A DNA stretch of 64,000 nucleotides from Herminiimonas contaminans (GCF_015645465.1 NZ_JADOEL010000016.1:23616-87615), one strand, 5' to 3'. Counted from the stretch's first letter, positions 8,580 through 18,225 are shown. The notes: generated from the sequence alone by a model not told the origin. Translations and numbers: made by a program.

Positions 8580-10130
8580 TTAACGCGCGATGCGCTTGAA
8601 ATCCCGAAAGCGAAATCCCATGGCTAATAATGCGCCGAAATAGCTGATTCCGCACGCTGCCATGACAATTAATAATGCGCCTATCCGTATAAATGGTGTG
8701 GCATGCAGGGCTACCCAGTCGAACTGACCGGCGGTCCAGAGCGCCACGCCAGCCATCAGGAAGAGTGCACCGCTGAGGCGGATAAAGAAAGTACGCCAGC
8801 CGGGCAGGGCGTTGTAAATGCCGCGGCGTTTCAGGCCCCAGTACAGGAAGCCTGCGTTCAGGCAAGCACCCAGTCCGATCGACAGCGCCAGGCCGGCATG
8901 GGCGATCCATGGCACGAAGATCATGTTCATCAATTGCGTCGCAATCAGTACGCCGATGGCAATCTTGACCGGGGTTTTGATATTTTGCTGTGCGTAAAAG
9001 CCAGGCGCCAGGATTTTCACCAGGATCAGGCCGATCAGGCCGACACCGTAAGCGACCAGTGCGCGCGATGTCATCTCGACCGACAGTTCATTGAATTTGC
9101 CGTAATGGAAGAGTGTCGCTGTCAGCGGTTCCGAGATGGTGGCCAGGCCGACCGCGCATGGCAGCGCCAGCAGGAAAGTCAGGCGCAGGCCCCAGTCCAA
9201 CAAGGATGAGTATTCTTCGGTATTGCCTTCGAAGTTGGCTTTCGACAGGCTAGGCAACAGGATGGTACCCAGTGCTACACCCAGCAGTGCCGTCGGGAAT
9301 TCCATCAGGCGATCTGCATAGGAGAGCCAGGACACGCTGCCGCTTTCGAGGCGCGATGCGATATTGGTATTAATCATCAGGCTGATCTGCGCGGCCGAAA
9401 CGGCAAATACGGCGGGACCCATTTTGCTCAGCACCTTGCGCACACCGGCATCACCGAGACTGGCGAAAGGATTGCGCGAAATGCGCGGTAGCATGCCTAT
9501 CTTCAGCAGAGCAGGGATCTGGATCGCCATCTGCAACACGCCACCGACGATGACGGCGATCGCCATTGCATAGATAGGCTGTTCCAGATGTGGTGCGAGG
9601 AACAGAGTCGCCACGATGAAGGACAGATTCAGCAAAACAGGTGTAAACGCGGGTATCTTGAATTCGCGCCAGGTATTCAGGATGCCGCCACTGAGCGCGA
9701 CAAAGGCCATGAAGCCGATGTATGGGAACATCACGCGCGTCATCCAGACCGATGCGTCGAAGATCTCGGACTTGGCTTTCAGCCCGGTCGCGATCAGGTA
9801 AACAATAAATGGTGAGGCGATGACGCCTATCAGGCAGGTTAGCAGCATGGTCCAGATCAGGACTGTTGCTACATGGTCAACCAGGCTTTTGGTTGCTTCT
9901 TCACCTTTCTGGCTTTTGTATTCCGCCAGGATGGGGACGAAGGCCTGCGAAAACGCACCTTCAGCGAATAAGCGACGCAGCAGGTTGGGGATGCGGAATG
10001 CGATATTGAACGCATCGGTATAGGCGGATGCGCCAAATGCACGGGCAAACAGGATCTCGCGGATCAGTCCTGTCACACGAGAAACCATCGTCATGCCGGA
10101 GACCGCCGCAAGCGTTTTGTGCAAGTTCAT
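8580..10130 (-). CDS. murJ: Lipid II flippase MurJ
   Basis: This 516-residue polytopic membrane protein of the MOP superfamily moves lipid II across the inner membrane during peptidoglycan synthesis. The N-terminus (MNLHKTLAAVSGMTMVSRVTG) and the segment GLIREILFARAFGAS..TDAFNIAFRIPNLLRRLFAEGAFSQAFVP contain the conserved arginines that face the cavity. About 14 hydrophobic helices follow, in line with the family length. It is divergent from rpsT. The short spacing to the SirB1-like gene downstream suggests a two-gene transcript. Confidence 0.95.
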   Translation of the reverse strand: MNLHKTLAAVSGMTMVSRVTGLIREILFARAFGASAYTDAFNIAFRIPNLLRRLFAEGAFSQAFVPILAEYKSQKGEEATKSLVDHVATVLIWTMLLTCLIGVIASPFIVYLIATGLKAKSEIFDASVWMTRVMFPYIGFMAFVALSGGILNTWREFKIPAFTPVLLNLSFIVATLFLAPHLEQPIYAMAIAVIVGGVLQMAIQIPALLKIGMLPRISRNPFASLGDAGVRKVLSKMGPAVFAVSAAQISLMINTNIASRLESGSVSWLSYADRLMEFPTALLGVALGTILLPSLSKANFEGNTEEYSSLLDWGLRLTFLLALPCAVGLATISEPLTATLFHYGKFNELSVEMTSRALVAYGVGLIGLILVKILAPGFYAQQNIKTPVKIAIGVLIATQLMNMIFVPWIAHAGLALSIGLGACLNAGFLYWGLKRRGIYNALPGWRTFFIRLSGALFLMAGVALWTAGQFDWVALHATPFIRIGALLIVMAACGISYFGALLAMGFRFRDFKRIAR

Positions 10131-10458
10131 GGAGCGGAATTATATCTGTTCAAGGTGAAACGATGGTGCATAGGAGGCCTGCATATAAGAGATAGCGCTT
10201 AGTACGTGCCGGCATGGGATAATTCCGTGCACGGCGATATTTATTAATATTCCTGCATCCCAGCCAGCACGTTTAAAAATGTTGTTAAATAAACACATTT
10301 TCGCGATTGCAGTCAGCTTGCAACAATCTTGCAAGGGAGTCAGCATCTATTTGCCTGATTAGGAAAATACGGCTATAATCTGCAGCTTCACAGAATTCTG
10401 TCTCACTAACATGCGTGTTTGCGAATGCGCGTAGACCTGTTTTTAGGAAATAATATTC
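10131..10458. other. Intergenic region murJ/rpsT
   Basis: This 328-bp divergent spacer holds the rpsT promoter and leader on the plus strand. The murJ promoter must also lie here, but I cannot pick it with confidence. No other gene is visible. Confidence 0.5.
10351..10379 (+). promoter_or_regulatory. Sigma-70 promoter of rpsT
   Basis: TTGCCT and a perfect TATAAT are separated by exactly 17 bases. Transcription would start near 10386, giving a leader of about 70 nt before the S20 gene. Confidence 0.75.
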
Positions 10459-10722
10459 ATGGCAAATACCGCACAAGCACGCAAACGCGCTCGTCAAGCA
10501 GTTAAGCAAAACGCTCACAATTCCAGCCAGCGTTCCACGCTGCGTACAGCTGTTAAAGCTGTTCGTAAGGCAATTGAAGCGGGCGACAAAGCTGCTGCAG
10601 CGCAAGTTTTCCTGGCTTCCGTGTCGACCATCGACCGTATCGCTGACAAGAAAATCATCCACAAAAACAAAGCAGCACGTCATAAAAGCCGCCTCGCAGC
10701 TGCTTTGAAAGCGCTGGCTTAA
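10459..10722 (+). CDS. rpsT: 30S ribosomal protein S20
   Basis: The product is a small basic helical protein (87 residues) that binds 16S rRNA early in 30S assembly. The sequence ([18 protein letters not shown], later [20 protein letters not shown]) is unmistakable and full length. The gene has its own promoter, a leader and a strong intrinsic terminator, so it is a single-gene unit, as in most proteobacteria. Confidence 0.98.
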   Translation: MANTAQARKRARQAVKQNAHNSSQRSTLRTAVKAVRKAIEAGDKAAAAQVFLASVSTIDRIADKKIIHKNKAARHKSRLAAALKALA

Positions 10723-10767
10723 TCGTTTTTGTCGGCTGCGCCCCGGCGCAGCACTGAGCAAGACATT

Positions 10768-10803
10768 AAAAACCCCGCACGATTCAGGTCGTGCGGGGTT
10801 TTT
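10768..10803. terminator. Bidirectional intrinsic terminator rpsT/DUF192
   Basis: AAAAACCCCGCACG pairs with CGTGCGGGGTTTTT around an eight-base loop. A and T tracts flank it symmetrically, so it can end transcripts from both convergent genes. Confidence 0.92.
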
Positions 10804-10817
10804 GCTTGTCTGCTTGA

Positions 10818-11273
10818 TTAGTGCAGTTTAGGCAGGCCTTCTATGACGCTGCCCGGTTTCAGGTTCTTGTGCTTGAACCAGCCTTCATTCATTTCCAGTG
10901 CATACGGCACTGGTTTTTTCGAGCAGTGCGAATCCAGGGTTTGCGGCTTCATATCTTCAATATTCACGATCTTGCCGTCGGCATCAATAAAGGCGACGGA
11001 CAAGGGGATCAGGGTATTTTTCATCCACATGCAGACGCCGGCCGGTGCGCCGAACAGGAACACCATGCCTTCATTTGGTCCCATGCTGGCGCGGTTCATC
11101 AAACCTTGCTGACGTTCGGCTTCATTCGATGCGACCTCGGCTTTGATGATATTCATCCCTGCGGTTAATGAAATGACTGGGAATTTTTTGTCTTGCTGCG
11201 CGTAGCTAACGCTTGCGGCGAGGGTGGTCGCGCACGCAATGGCGATCGCGCAAGTGCTGAGGAATTTATTCAT
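10818..11273 (-). CDS. Periplasmic DUF192 protein
   Basis: The 151-residue product begins with a Sec signal peptide (cleavage likely after the VSYA segment at about residue 25) and continues as one DUF192 domain. Family landmarks are NEAERQQGLMNR, GMVFLFGAPAGVCMWMKNTLIPLSVAFID, and a C-terminal EMNEGWFKHKNLKPGS. DUF192 proteins are small barrel-like proteins of unknown function, secreted or lipid-anchored in many bacteria and archaea. The gene is monocistronic between a shared terminator and rluE. Confidence 0.88.
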   Translation of the reverse strand: MNKFLSTCAIAIACATTLAASVSYAQQDKKFPVISLTAGMNIIKAEVASNEAERQQGLMNRASMGPNEGMVFLFGAPAGVCMWMKNTLIPLSVAFIDADGKIVNIEDMKPQTLDSHCSKKPVPYALEMNEGWFKHKNLKPGSVIEGLPKLH

Positions 11274-11379
11274 GGGGCGGATTGAGTAAGTAATAAAGCT
11301 AAGAGGTGATGTGGGGCAGTGTAAATGAAAAAGAGAAAAGCGCGTGCCATGTCTGCTACGAGAACTCTGCTTGGATGAT

Positions 11380-11943
11380 TTAGCCCAGGCCTAGTTCCTT
11401 GACTGAAATCTCGCGCCATTCACCCGGCCATAATGGATGGCTCTCCAGCGATACCGGTCCGATGGCAATGCGCACCAGGCGCAAAGTCGGATAACCGACC
11501 GCACCTGTCATACGCCGTACTTGCCGGTTTTTACCTTCTGACAGTGTGATGGTCAGCCAACTGGTGGGTGCGTTGGCGCGCTCACGTATCGGCGGATTGC
11601 GTGGCCACAACCAATCGGGTTCTGCTACGCGTTTGACTACACATGCGCGCGTGACGAAATCGCCGAGATCGAGTGGTGCGCGCAAGCGCTCCAGTGCATC
11701 GTTATCGGGTATGCCTTCAACCTGTACCAGATAAGTTTTGGTGTGCTCTCTATCCGGGTGGCTGATCGCGTGTTGCAGCTTGCCGTCGTCAGTCAGTAGC
11801 AACAAGCCTTCGCTGTCAGCATCCAGTCGTCCGGCAGGATAAATGTCCGGTATGTCGATGTGGTCGGCCAGTGATTTGCGCGTAGGGTGCGGCGAAAACT
11901 GGCACATGGTCTGGAAGGGCTTGTTAAACAGAATCAGGGGCAT
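11380..11943 (-). CDS. rluE: 23S rRNA pseudouridine synthase RluE
   Basis: The 187-residue enzyme is a short member of the RsuA family without an S4 domain, as expected for RluE, which makes a pseudouridine in 23S rRNA domain V. The catalytic aspartate is in AGRLDADSEGLLLLTDDG, and the family motif EGKNRQVRRMTGAVGYPTLRLVRIAIG is complete. The start MPLILFNKPF places the first strand correctly. It is a single gene, transcribed from the long spacer upstream that also holds the cold-shock terminator. Confidence 0.93.
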   Translation of the reverse strand: MPLILFNKPFQTMCQFSPHPTRKSLADHIDIPDIYPAGRLDADSEGLLLLTDDGKLQHAISHPDREHTKTYLVQVEGIPDNDALERLRAPLDLGDFVTRACVVKRVAEPDWLWPRNPPIRERANAPTSWLTITLSEGKNRQVRRMTGAVGYPTLRLVRIAIGPVSLESHPLWPGEWREISVKELGLG

Positions 11944-12224
11944 GATGAAGTTGCGGTGACGTGGTGACGACTGAATTGCGATGGTAAAGAGATTTTGTCG
12001 AACGCGATATCAAAGTATTGCAAAAATATCGCAACGAAATAAGGTGCAGAAATATTTTCGGAGTGTTGCAAATTTGTCGCGCGGCGTGAAACCGGCGCTG
12101 CAACTGTATCCCATATATATGGGAGAAATGATTTTGCGTGCGAAAGTCGCTACGCAGTTATATGCGAGATAAAGCGCTTGCGATTAAGTTAAAACGTCGT
12201 AAAGATCGTCATAAAAAGACAATA
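11944..12224. other. Non-coding spacer upstream of rluE
   Basis: This spacer of about 280 bp lies between rluE and the cold-shock gene terminator. It has an inverted repeat GCGATAT...ATATCGC (12004-12032), AT-rich blocks resembling one another around TTGCAA and GAAATAT, and a perfect 16-bp palindrome at 12109-12124. A 63-residue plus-strand frame here has no family resemblance and no ribosome binding site, so I do not call it. Confidence 0.5.
12109..12124. promoter_or_regulatory. Perfect 16-bp palindrome, operator candidate
   Basis: TCCCATATATATGGGA is its own reverse complement. It lies about 165 bp upstream of rluE. Its size and symmetry suit a dimeric regulator, but no such protein can be named. 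Confidence 0.35.
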
Positions 12225-12250
12225 AAAAACCCCGCCGAAGCGGGGTTTTT
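12225..12250 (-). terminator. Terminator of the cold-shock gene
   Basis: On the minus strand CCCCGC-TTCG-GCGGGG forms a stem with a UUCG tetraloop followed by seven T. It lies 17 bases after the stop of the cold-shock gene. Confidence 0.93.
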
Positions 12251-12266
12251 CGCAAGTCCTTAAGAA

Positions 12267-12470
12267 TTAAGGAGCTTGAATGTTGGAAGCTTGCTTGCCT
12301 TTAGGGCCTTGCGTGACTTCGAACTGAACTTTCTGACCTTCTTTGAGGGTCTTGAAGCCGTTCATTTGGATTGCGGAAAAGTGTGCAAACAAATCCTCAC
12401 CGCCGTCGTCCGGGGTGATAAAGCCGAAGCCTTTGGAGTCGTTGAACCACTTGACGGTACCTGTTGCCAT
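12267..12470 (-). CDS. cspA: Cold-shock protein (CspA family)
   Basis: This is a complete cold-shock domain protein of 67 residues, a five-stranded barrel that binds single-stranded RNA and DNA. The RNP1 motif KGFGFITP and RNP2-like DLFAHFS are intact. The ending KQASNIQAP is common in Burkholderiales. The leader upstream is long, with repeats of TTGACA/TGTCAA, consistent with post-transcriptional cold control known for cspA genes. Which paralog it corresponds to cannot be told from the sequence. Confidence 0.95.
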   Translation of the reverse strand: MATGTVKWFNDSKGFGFITPDDGGEDLFAHFSAIQMNGFKTLKEGQKVQFEVTQGPKGKQASNIQAP

Positions 12471-12562
12471 AAAAAGCGTCTTTCTAATATAGACTTAATC
12501 ACACGAGCCGCAAAAGAAAGAAGCCTCGTTTACGTTGCCCCTCCTAAAACCTGCTCACTTCG

Positions 12563-12596
12563 TATTGACAAGCCATTGTTGTCAAGCATGTCAATA
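12563..12596. repeat. Nested inverted repeats of TTGACA/TGTCAA
   Basis: TATTGACA at 12563 pairs with TGTCAATA ending at 12596, and inside it TTGACAA pairs with TTGTCAA. They could fold in the cold-shock mRNA leader or bind a regulator. The direct evidence is only the symmetry. Confidence 0.5.
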
Positions 12597-12771
12597 AGAT
12601 TCATTCTTTACGCAAAAAATACAAAAGTCAAGCGCTTTTCGTGAGGCCTGGAAAACTTTATTTTCAGGGGGAAAGTGGGTGACTCTTGAATTCTTACGTT
12701 TGATCGTCATCTGCGTATTCAGAAGAAAACGCGTAATATTAAATTAATTTGTTTCTCTGTTCTTCTGGGCA

Positions 12772-12799
12772 TTGTGCACACGGTCGAACGTATTAGAAT
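12772..12799 (+). promoter_or_regulatory. Candidate clpS promoter with almost no leader
   Basis: TTGTGC and TAGAAT are 16 bases apart. The -10 element ends six bases before the clpS ATG, so a start at the usual distance would give a leaderless or nearly leaderless mRNA. Confidence 0.45.
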
Positions 12800-12805
12800 A
12801 GACCT

Positions 12806-13114
12806 ATGGCAATTAAGCATGACGATGGTACGGTCCTTATGCGGCAAGAGCAAAAACTCAAGCCGCCGTCTATGTATCAGGTGTTATTGCTGAATGATGA
12901 CTACACGCCGATGGAATTCGTCGTGATGATTCTTCAGGAATACTTTAGTAAAGATCGTGAGACAGCAACGCAAATCATGCTCATGGTTCACCGCGACGGA
13001 AAAGGTATTTGTGGCGTGTATCCGAAAGATATCGCGTCTACGAAAGTTGAGCTGGTTTTGAACCACGCCCGAAAAGCGGGGCATCCCCTGCAGTGCGTGA
13101 TGGAGGAAGTATGA
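12806..13114 (+). CDS. clpS: ClpS adaptor (N-recognin)
   Basis: This 102-residue adaptor binds proteins with N-terminal Leu, Phe, Tyr or Trp and hands them to ClpA for degradation by ClpAP. The conserved core is complete: [30 protein letters not shown], and the helix with [18 protein letters not shown]. The stop overlaps the clpA start (ATGA at 13111), so the two are coupled. There is no Shine-Dalgarno sequence before the ATG, and the nearest promoter would leave nearly no leader. Confidence 0.96.
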   Translation: MAIKHDDGTVLMRQEQKLKPPSMYQVLLLNDDYTPMEFVVMILQEYFSKDRETATQIMLMVHRDGKGICGVYPKDIASTKVELVLNHARKAGHPLQCVMEEV

Positions 13115-15414
13115 TTGCGCAGGAATTAGAAGTCAGTTTGCATATGGCGTTTGTCGAAGCAAGACAGGCGCGTCATGAGTTTATTACCGTCGAGCATTTG
13201 CTCCTTGCACTGCTGGATAATCCATCAGCTGCCGAGGTTCTGCGTGCTTGTGCGGTCAATATTGAAGACCTGCGTAAAACGTTGACCAATTTTATTGGCG
13301 ACAATACGCCTACGGTGCCTGGCGCCGCTGAGGTCGATACCCAACCTACACTTGGTTTCCAACGCGTGATTCAACGCGCGATCATGCATGTCCAGTCTGC
13401 TTCCAACGGCAAGAAGGAAGTGACAGGCGCAAACGTGCTGGTTGCCATCTTTGGCGAAAAAGATTCACACGCTGTTTATTACTTGCACCAGCAAGGTGTG
13501 ACACGTCTCGACGTAGTCAATTTCATTTCGCACGGCGTGCGCAAGGATCAACAAAGCGATGCGCAAAAAGCACCTGAAGGTGCCGAGGATGCGCCGTCGG
13601 CTGAAGGACAGCAAAAAGAAAGTGCGCTGGATCAGTTCACGCAAAATCTGAACAAGATGGCGAGCGAAGGCAAGATCGATCCGCTGATCGGCCGCGAAGG
13701 CGAGGTCGAGCGCGTGATCCAAACCTTGTGCCGTCGTCGCAAAAACAATCCGCTGCTGGTAGGTGAAGCTGGTGTCGGCAAAACCGCAATTGCGGAAGGC
13801 TTGGCATGGCGCATCACGCAAGGCGATGTCCCTGAAGTCTTGCAGAACGCTGTCGTCTATTCACTGGACATGGGCGCTTTGCTGGCTGGTACCAAATATC
13901 GCGGTGACTTCGAGCAACGCCTGAAAGCAGTGCTCAAGCAACTGAAAGATAACCCTAACGGCATCCTGTTCATCGACGAAATCCACACCATCATCGGTGC
14001 GGGTTCGGCTTCGGGCGGCACGCTGGACGCATCTAACTTGCTGAAACCGGCTTTGTCGAATGGTCAGTTGAAATGCATAGGCGCGACTACCTTTACCGAA
14101 TTCCGCGGTGTCTTTGAAAAAGACCATGCCTTGTCACGTCGTTTCCAAAAGATCGATGTGAACGAGCCTACCGTCGAACAAACCATACAGATTCTGCGTG
14201 GCTTGAAATCGCGTTTCGAAGAACATCATGGCGTGAAGTATTCGGCCTCGGCGCTGACTTCAGCAGCTGAGTTGGCAGCACGCTTTATTAACGACCGTCA
14301 CTTGCCGGACAAGGCAATCGACGTGATCGATGAGGCGGGTGCAGCACAACGCATCCTGCCGAAGTCCAAGCAAAAGAAAACCATCGGCAAATCCGAGATC
14401 GAGGACATCATTTCCAAGATCGCGCGTATTCCTGCGCAAACGGTCAATCAGGATGATCGATCCAAGTTGCAGACCATAGAGCGCGATCTGAAGAATGTCG
14501 TGTTTGGTCAGGATCCTGCGTTGGAAGCGTTGGGTTCGGCGATCAAGGTCGCACGCGCTGGCCTGGGTAAAGCAGACAAGCCTATCGGCTCCTTCCTGTT
14601 CTCCGGTCCTACCGGTGTCGGTAAAACCGAAGCAGCGAAACAGCTGGCTTTCCTGATGGGCATAGACCTGATTCGTTTCGATATGTCCGAGTATATGGAA
14701 CGTCATGCGGTCAGCCGCCTGATCGGTGCGCCGCCGGGTTATGTCGGTTTCGATCAGGGTGGTTTGCTGACCGAAGCGATTACCAAGAAGCCGCATGCAG
14801 TCTTGCTGCTGGATGAAATCGAAAAGGCACATCCGGATATTTTCAATATCCTGTTGCAAGTGATGGATCACGGCACTCTGACTGATAACAATGGTCGTAA
14901 AGCGGATTTCCGCAATGTGATCATCATCATGACGACGAATGCTGGTGCTGAAAGCCTGCAGAAACGTACTATCGGTTTCACCGAGAAGAAAGAAACCGGC
15001 GACGAGATGGCGGATATCAAGCGCATGTTTACGCCTGAATTCCGCAATCGCCTGGATGCCATCATCAGCTTCCGTGCACTGGATGAAGAAATCATCCTGC
15101 GTGTGGTTGATAAATTCCTGATGCAGCTGGAAGAGCAACTGCACGAGAAGAAAGTAGAAGCCATCTTCACCGAGAAGCTGCGTACTTTCCTCGCGAAGAA
15201 AGGATTTGATCCGCTGATGGGTGCACGTCCGATGTCGCGTCTGATCCAGGACATGATACGCAAAGCACTGGCTGATGAGTTGCTGTTCGGTCGCCTGGTC
15301 ACTGGTGGCAAGGTCACGGTTGATCTGGACGATAACGATCAGATCAAGCTGGACTTCAGTGAAGGTGATACGGCTCCTCCGGCGGCAACACCGGAAACAG
15401 TCGAAGTCGAATAA
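13111..15414 (+). CDS. clpA: ATP-dependent Clp protease ATP-binding subunit ClpA
   Basis: This 767-residue AAA+ unfoldase feeds substrates into ClpP. The order is an N-domain (about 1-145, the ClpS docking site), a D1 module with Walker [10 protein letters not shown], a short linker with no ClpB-type long coiled coil, and a D2 module with Walker [10 protein letters not shown] and the pore loop GYVGFDQGG. The C-terminal sensor-2 helix contains [10 protein letters not shown]. The ATG at 13111 follows GGAGGAAG inside clpS. clpP is not in the window. The tail after the D2 small domain is acidic and variable. Confidence 0.97.
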   Translation: MIAQELEVSLHMAFVEARQARHEFITVEHLLLALLDNPSAAEVLRACAVNIEDLRKTLTNFIGDNTPTVPGAAEVDTQPTLGFQRVIQRAIMHVQSASNGKKEVTGANVLVAIFGEKDSHAVYYLHQQGVTRLDVVNFISHGVRKDQQSDAQKAPEGAEDAPSAEGQQKESALDQFTQNLNKMASEGKIDPLIGREGEVERVIQTLCRRRKNNPLLVGEAGVGKTAIAEGLAWRITQGDVPEVLQNAVVYSLDMGALLAGTKYRGDFEQRLKAVLKQLKDNPNGILFIDEIHTIIGAGSASGGTLDASNLLKPALSNGQLKCIGATTFTEFRGVFEKDHALSRRFQKIDVNEPTVEQTIQILRGLKSRFEEHHGVKYSASALTSAAELAARFINDRHLPDKAIDVIDEAGAAQRILPKSKQKKTIGKSEIEDIISKIARIPAQTVNQDDRSKLQTIERDLKNVVFGQDPALEALGSAIKVARAGLGKADKPIGSFLFSGPTGVGKTEAAKQLAFLMGIDLIRFDMSEYMERHAVSRLIGAPPGYVGFDQGGLLTEAITKKPHAVLLLDEIEKAHPDIFNILLQVMDHGTLTDNNGRKADFRNVIIIMTTNAGAESLQKRTIGFTEKKETGDEMADIKRMFTPEFRNRLDAIISFRALDEEIILRVVDKFLMQLEEQLHEKKVEAIFTEKLRTFLAKKGFDPLMGARPMSRLIQDMIRKALADELLFGRLVTGGKVTVDLDDNDQIKLDFSEGDTAPPAATPETVEVE

Positions 15415-15431
15415 GCACTGCTTGCACGATA

Positions 15432-15466
15432 AAAAAGCCCGAACCACTCAGTGGTTCGGGCTTTTT
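15432..15466. terminator. Bidirectional intrinsic terminator clpA/pyrD
   Basis: AAAAAGCCCGAACCAC pairs perfectly with GTGGTTCGGGCTTTTT over a three-base loop. It lies 18 bases after clpA and serves the convergent pyrD side as well. Confidence 0.93.
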
Positions 15467-15512
15467 AATTTTGTGCGCGAGGATGCGCTGATTTAAATCA
15501 GGCGATCTGTCC

Positions 15513-16550
15513 TCAGGCGTGCAAGGCAGCGGCGCATTCCTTGACCAGCGCCGGGCCACGATAAATCAGGCCGGTATACAGTTGAACCAAGGAAGCGCCC
15601 GCGGCAACCTTTGCTTGCGCATCGCTTCCTGACAGGATGCCGCCTACGCCTATGATAGGCAGCGCATCACCGAGCTCGCTCTTGAGTGCACGTATGACTT
15701 TATTTGACGCTTCGAATACTGGCGCGCCGGACAAGCCACCGGTTTCCTGGGCATGTTTCAGATTCTTGACCGCGTCGCGGCTGACGGTTGTATTCGTCGC
15801 GATAACGCCATCCATCTTGTGACGCAACAAGGCTTGCGCGATCGTCTGGATTTGTTCCAGCTCCATATCAGGTGCGATTTTCAAGGCAATCGGGACGTAG
15901 CGCTTGTGTTGGTCGGACAGGCGTTGCTGTGCTTCTTTCAGTTGCGATAGCAAGGCGTCCAGTTCGGATGCTCCTTGCAACTGACGCAGGTTTTTGGTGT
16001 TGGGCGATGAGATGTTGACCGTCACGTAGCTGGCGTATGGGTACACCTTCTCCAGGCAGATCAGGTAATCATCGACTGCGCGCTCGATCGGTGTATCGGC
16101 GTTCTTGCCGATGTTCAGGCCAAGTACACCTTCCTTGTTTTGATAAAACTTCGAAGCCCTGACGTTGGCAACGAAAGCATCTGCGCCGCCATTGTTGAAG
16201 CCCATGCGGTTGATGATGGCGTTTGCCTGCGGCAGGCGGAACATGCGTGGCATCGCGTTGCCAGGTTGTGCGCGTGGAGTGACGGTGCCGACTTCGATCG
16301 AACCGAATCCCAGCGTCGCCAGGCCATCGATATAGGTGCCGTCCTTGTCCAGGCCAGCAGCCAGGCCGACTGGATTCGGAAAAGTGATGCCCATTACGGT
16401 ACGTGGATCGTGCGCTGGTTTGACGATGGACGAAGTCAGGCCCAGTGCAGCGGCGCGGCGCAGTGCTGGCAGGGTCAGGTTGTGGGCGGCTTCCGGATCG
16501 ATGGCGAACAGGAAAGGGCGCGCGAGGGCGTAGAGAAGTTTGTCGGACAC
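15513..16550 (-). CDS. pyrD: Dihydroorotate dehydrogenase (quinone)
   Basis: The 345-residue protein is a class 2 dihydroorotate dehydrogenase, the membrane-associated, quinone-linked FMN enzyme of pyrimidine synthesis. Its N-terminal amphipathic helices ([20 protein letters not shown]) hold it to the membrane. Conserved barrel motifs are [13 protein letters not shown], the catalytic-serine region [19 protein letters not shown] and the phosphate site [11 protein letters not shown]. The gene follows bpt by 80 bp and is probably the last gene of an aat-bpt-pyrD transcript. Confidence 0.96.
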   Translation of the reverse strand: MSDKLLYALARPFLFAIDPEAAHNLTLPALRRAAALGLTSSIVKPAHDPRTVMGITFPNPVGLAAGLDKDGTYIDGLATLGFGSIEVGTVTPRAQPGNAMPRMFRLPQANAIINRMGFNNGGADAFVANVRASKFYQNKEGVLGLNIGKNADTPIERAVDDYLICLEKVYPYASYVTVNISSPNTKNLRQLQGASELDALLSQLKEAQQRLSDQHKRYVPIALKIAPDMELEQIQTIAQALLRHKMDGVIATNTTVSRDAVKNLKHAQETGGLSGAPVFEASNKVIRALKSELGDALPIIGVGGILSGSDAQAKVAAGASLVQLYTGLIYRGPALVKECAAALHA

Positions 16551-16630
16551 GGTAAGGATCAGGTTGGTAGATCAAAGGGCTGGTCAACTGGGCGCAGGCA
16601 TGCGAGCAGCTGATTTGCGAACCCTGTATT

Positions 16631-17380
16631 TTACCGCGTGGACGAGGGATCGACGAGCGGAAGCGGGACCCATTCGCCTTGTTGCAAGGCTTCCAGCGGC
16701 TGGAAATTGGTTTTATAGGACATTTTCGGGCTTTCCTTGATCCAGTAGCCCAGATAGATGTAGGGCATCTGCAGCGCCTGCGCCTGGGCGATTTGCCACA
16801 GGATGTTGTAGGTGCCGTAGGAAGCGTTTTGTGGTGCCGGATCGTAGAAGGTGTAGACCGACGACAAACCGTCGTCCAGCACGTCGATGATGCTGACCAT
16901 GCGTAGCGTGCCGTCGTCTTCGCGGAATTCCACCAGGCGTGTGTTGACTTTGCTTTGCAACAGGAACTGCGCGTATTGCTCGCGGCTGTCCTGGTCCATG
17001 CCGCCACCAGCATGCCGTGCGGTCTGATAGCGCAGATACAGGTCGTAGTGTTCGGCCAGATAGGTCAGCTTGGTGACGGACGTTTGCAAATCACTATGTT
17101 TGGTCTGCGCGCGGCGTTGGCTGCGGTTCGGTACGAATTCCGCGACTTTGATGCGCACTGGGGTGCAAGCCTGGCAGCCGTCACAGTAGGGGCGATAGGT
17201 GAAGATGCCGCTACGACGGAAACCGTTCTTGACCAGTTCGGAATAAACGTCAGCGTTGATCAGGTGGGAAGGAGTGGCGACTTGTGAGCGCGCCTGCCGT
17301 CCATCCAGATAGCTGCACGGGTAGGGTGCAGTTGCGTAGAACTGGAGCGTGGAGAACGGTAATTCCTTAGGGTGCGTCAT
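16631..17380 (-). CDS. bpt: Aspartate/glutamate leucyltransferase Bpt
   Basis: This GNAT-like aminoacyl-tRNA protein transferase (249 residues) moves leucine from Leu-tRNA to proteins with N-terminal Asp or Glu, making them ClpS substrates. It resembles eukaryotic Ate1 in sequence. The cysteine-rich N-terminal signature [16 protein letters not shown] is intact, as are [17 protein letters not shown] and the C-terminal PLE-type end. It lies in one transcript with aat upstream and pyrD downstream. Confidence 0.94.
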   Translation of the reverse strand: MTHPKELPFSTLQFYATAPYPCSYLDGRQARSQVATPSHLINADVYSELVKNGFRRSGIFTYRPYCDGCQACTPVRIKVAEFVPNRSQRRAQTKHSDLQTSVTKLTYLAEHYDLYLRYQTARHAGGGMDQDSREQYAQFLLQSKVNTRLVEFREDDGTLRMVSIIDVLDDGLSSVYTFYDPAPQNASYGTYNILWQIAQAQALQMPYIYLGYWIKESPKMSYKTNFQPLEALQQGEWVPLPLVDPSSTR

Positions 17381-17399
17381 GATTGCGTACTTAGTTAAG

Positions 17400-17444
17400 T
17401 TCCGAATTCGCGCGTTCCGAATTCGTAAGTTCCGAGTTCGCGAC
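17400..17444. repeat. Three 15-bp tandem repeats between aat and bpt
   Basis: Three consecutive units read TTCCGAATTCGCGCG, TTCCGAATTCGTAAG and TTCCGAGTTCGCGAC. They fill part of the 110-bp aat-bpt spacer. A fourth, poorer copy (TTCGTCGG) follows. Confidence 0.8.
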
Positions 17445-17490
17445 TTCGTCGGCTAAATCAATATCAGACAGCTGTTCTAACAATAATACT

Positions 17491-18225
17491 TCAGGAGTTC
17501 GGAAACAATGCAATTGGCTGCCAATCTTTTATTTGCGGGCCGCCTGCAACCTGGCGCAAGCGTGAAATAAATTCCGTACGTGCGATCGGTGCTGCACCCA
17601 ACGAGGCCAAATGCGCGGTCTCTTGCTGGCAGTCTATCATCGAAACCCCATGCTTACCCAGGAAGTGTACGAGGTAGCTCAATGCAATCTTGGATGCATC
17701 GGGTACCCGTGCAAACATGGACTCGCCATAGAACATATGTCCTATGCTGACGCCGTAAGCGCCACCGACCAGTTTCCCTTCCAGCCACAGTTCGGATGAA
17801 TGTGCATAACCCAGCTTATGCAGACCGACATAACCGGCAACGATTTCATCAGAGATCCAGGTGCCGCCTTCGCCATCACGTGGCTCCGCGCAAGCACGCA
17901 TGACTTCTTCAAATGCGTGATCGAAGCGGATTTCCCAACGGCCATCGTGACTGTTGATGCTGCGCTGGATTTGTTTGAGTTTCTTTTTAAGGCTGTGTGA
18001 GATCTTGAAGTCTTTGACGAACAAGACCATGCGCGGGTCTGTGCTCCACCAAAGTATGGGCTGGCCTTCCGAGAACCACGGGAAAATCCCGTTGCGATAA
18101 GCCTCCAGCAAACGCCCCGGGGACAGGTCGGCACCCGCCGCCAGTAAGCCAGCTGCGCCATCTGCTTCCGTTAAGGCGCTGGAAACATTCGGGAACGGAT
18201 CATCCGCTTCCAGCCATGGAATCAT
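17491..18225 (-). CDS. aat: Leucyl/phenylalanyl-tRNA-protein transferase
   Basis: The 244-residue enzyme adds Leu or Phe from tRNA to proteins with N-terminal Lys or Arg. The family landmarks are [33 protein letters not shown] and the region [18 protein letters not shown] with [17 protein letters not shown]. It is the first gene of the minus-strand N-degron operon (aat, bpt, pyrD), facing clpS-clpA across the shared terminator. Confidence 0.96.
   Translation of the reverse strand: MIPWLEADDPFPNVSSALTEADGAAGLLAAGADLSPGRLLEAYRNGIFPWFSEGQPILWWSTDPRMVLFVKDFKISHSLKKKLKQIQRSINSHDGRWEIRFDHAFEEVMRACAEPRDGEGGTWISDEIVAGYVGLHKLGYAHSSELWLEGKLVGGAYGVSIGHMFYGESMFARVPDASKIALSYLVHFLGKHGVSMIDCQQETAHLASLGAAPIARTEFISRLRQVAGGPQIKDWQPIALFPNS

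Larger units (their letters stand above)
12471..12805. other. Divergent spacer cspA/clpS
   Basis: The 335-bp spacer holds the long leader and promoter region of the cold-shock gene on the minus strand (a minus-strand TTGACT with AAGAAT 17 bases on lies near 12620) and the clpS promoter on the plus strand. No coding sequence is supported. Confidence 0.5.

Noticed and set aside
11981..12172. 63-residue plus-strand frame between rluE and the cold-shock gene
   Set aside because: It has no ribosome binding site and no family resemblance, and lies in a spacer rich in inverted repeats.
14260..15447. Long open frame (395 residues) on the strand opposite to clpA
   Set aside because: It lies entirely against a well-supported gene, and its His/Gln/Arg-rich protein has no family character. 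It is a shadow of clpA codon use.
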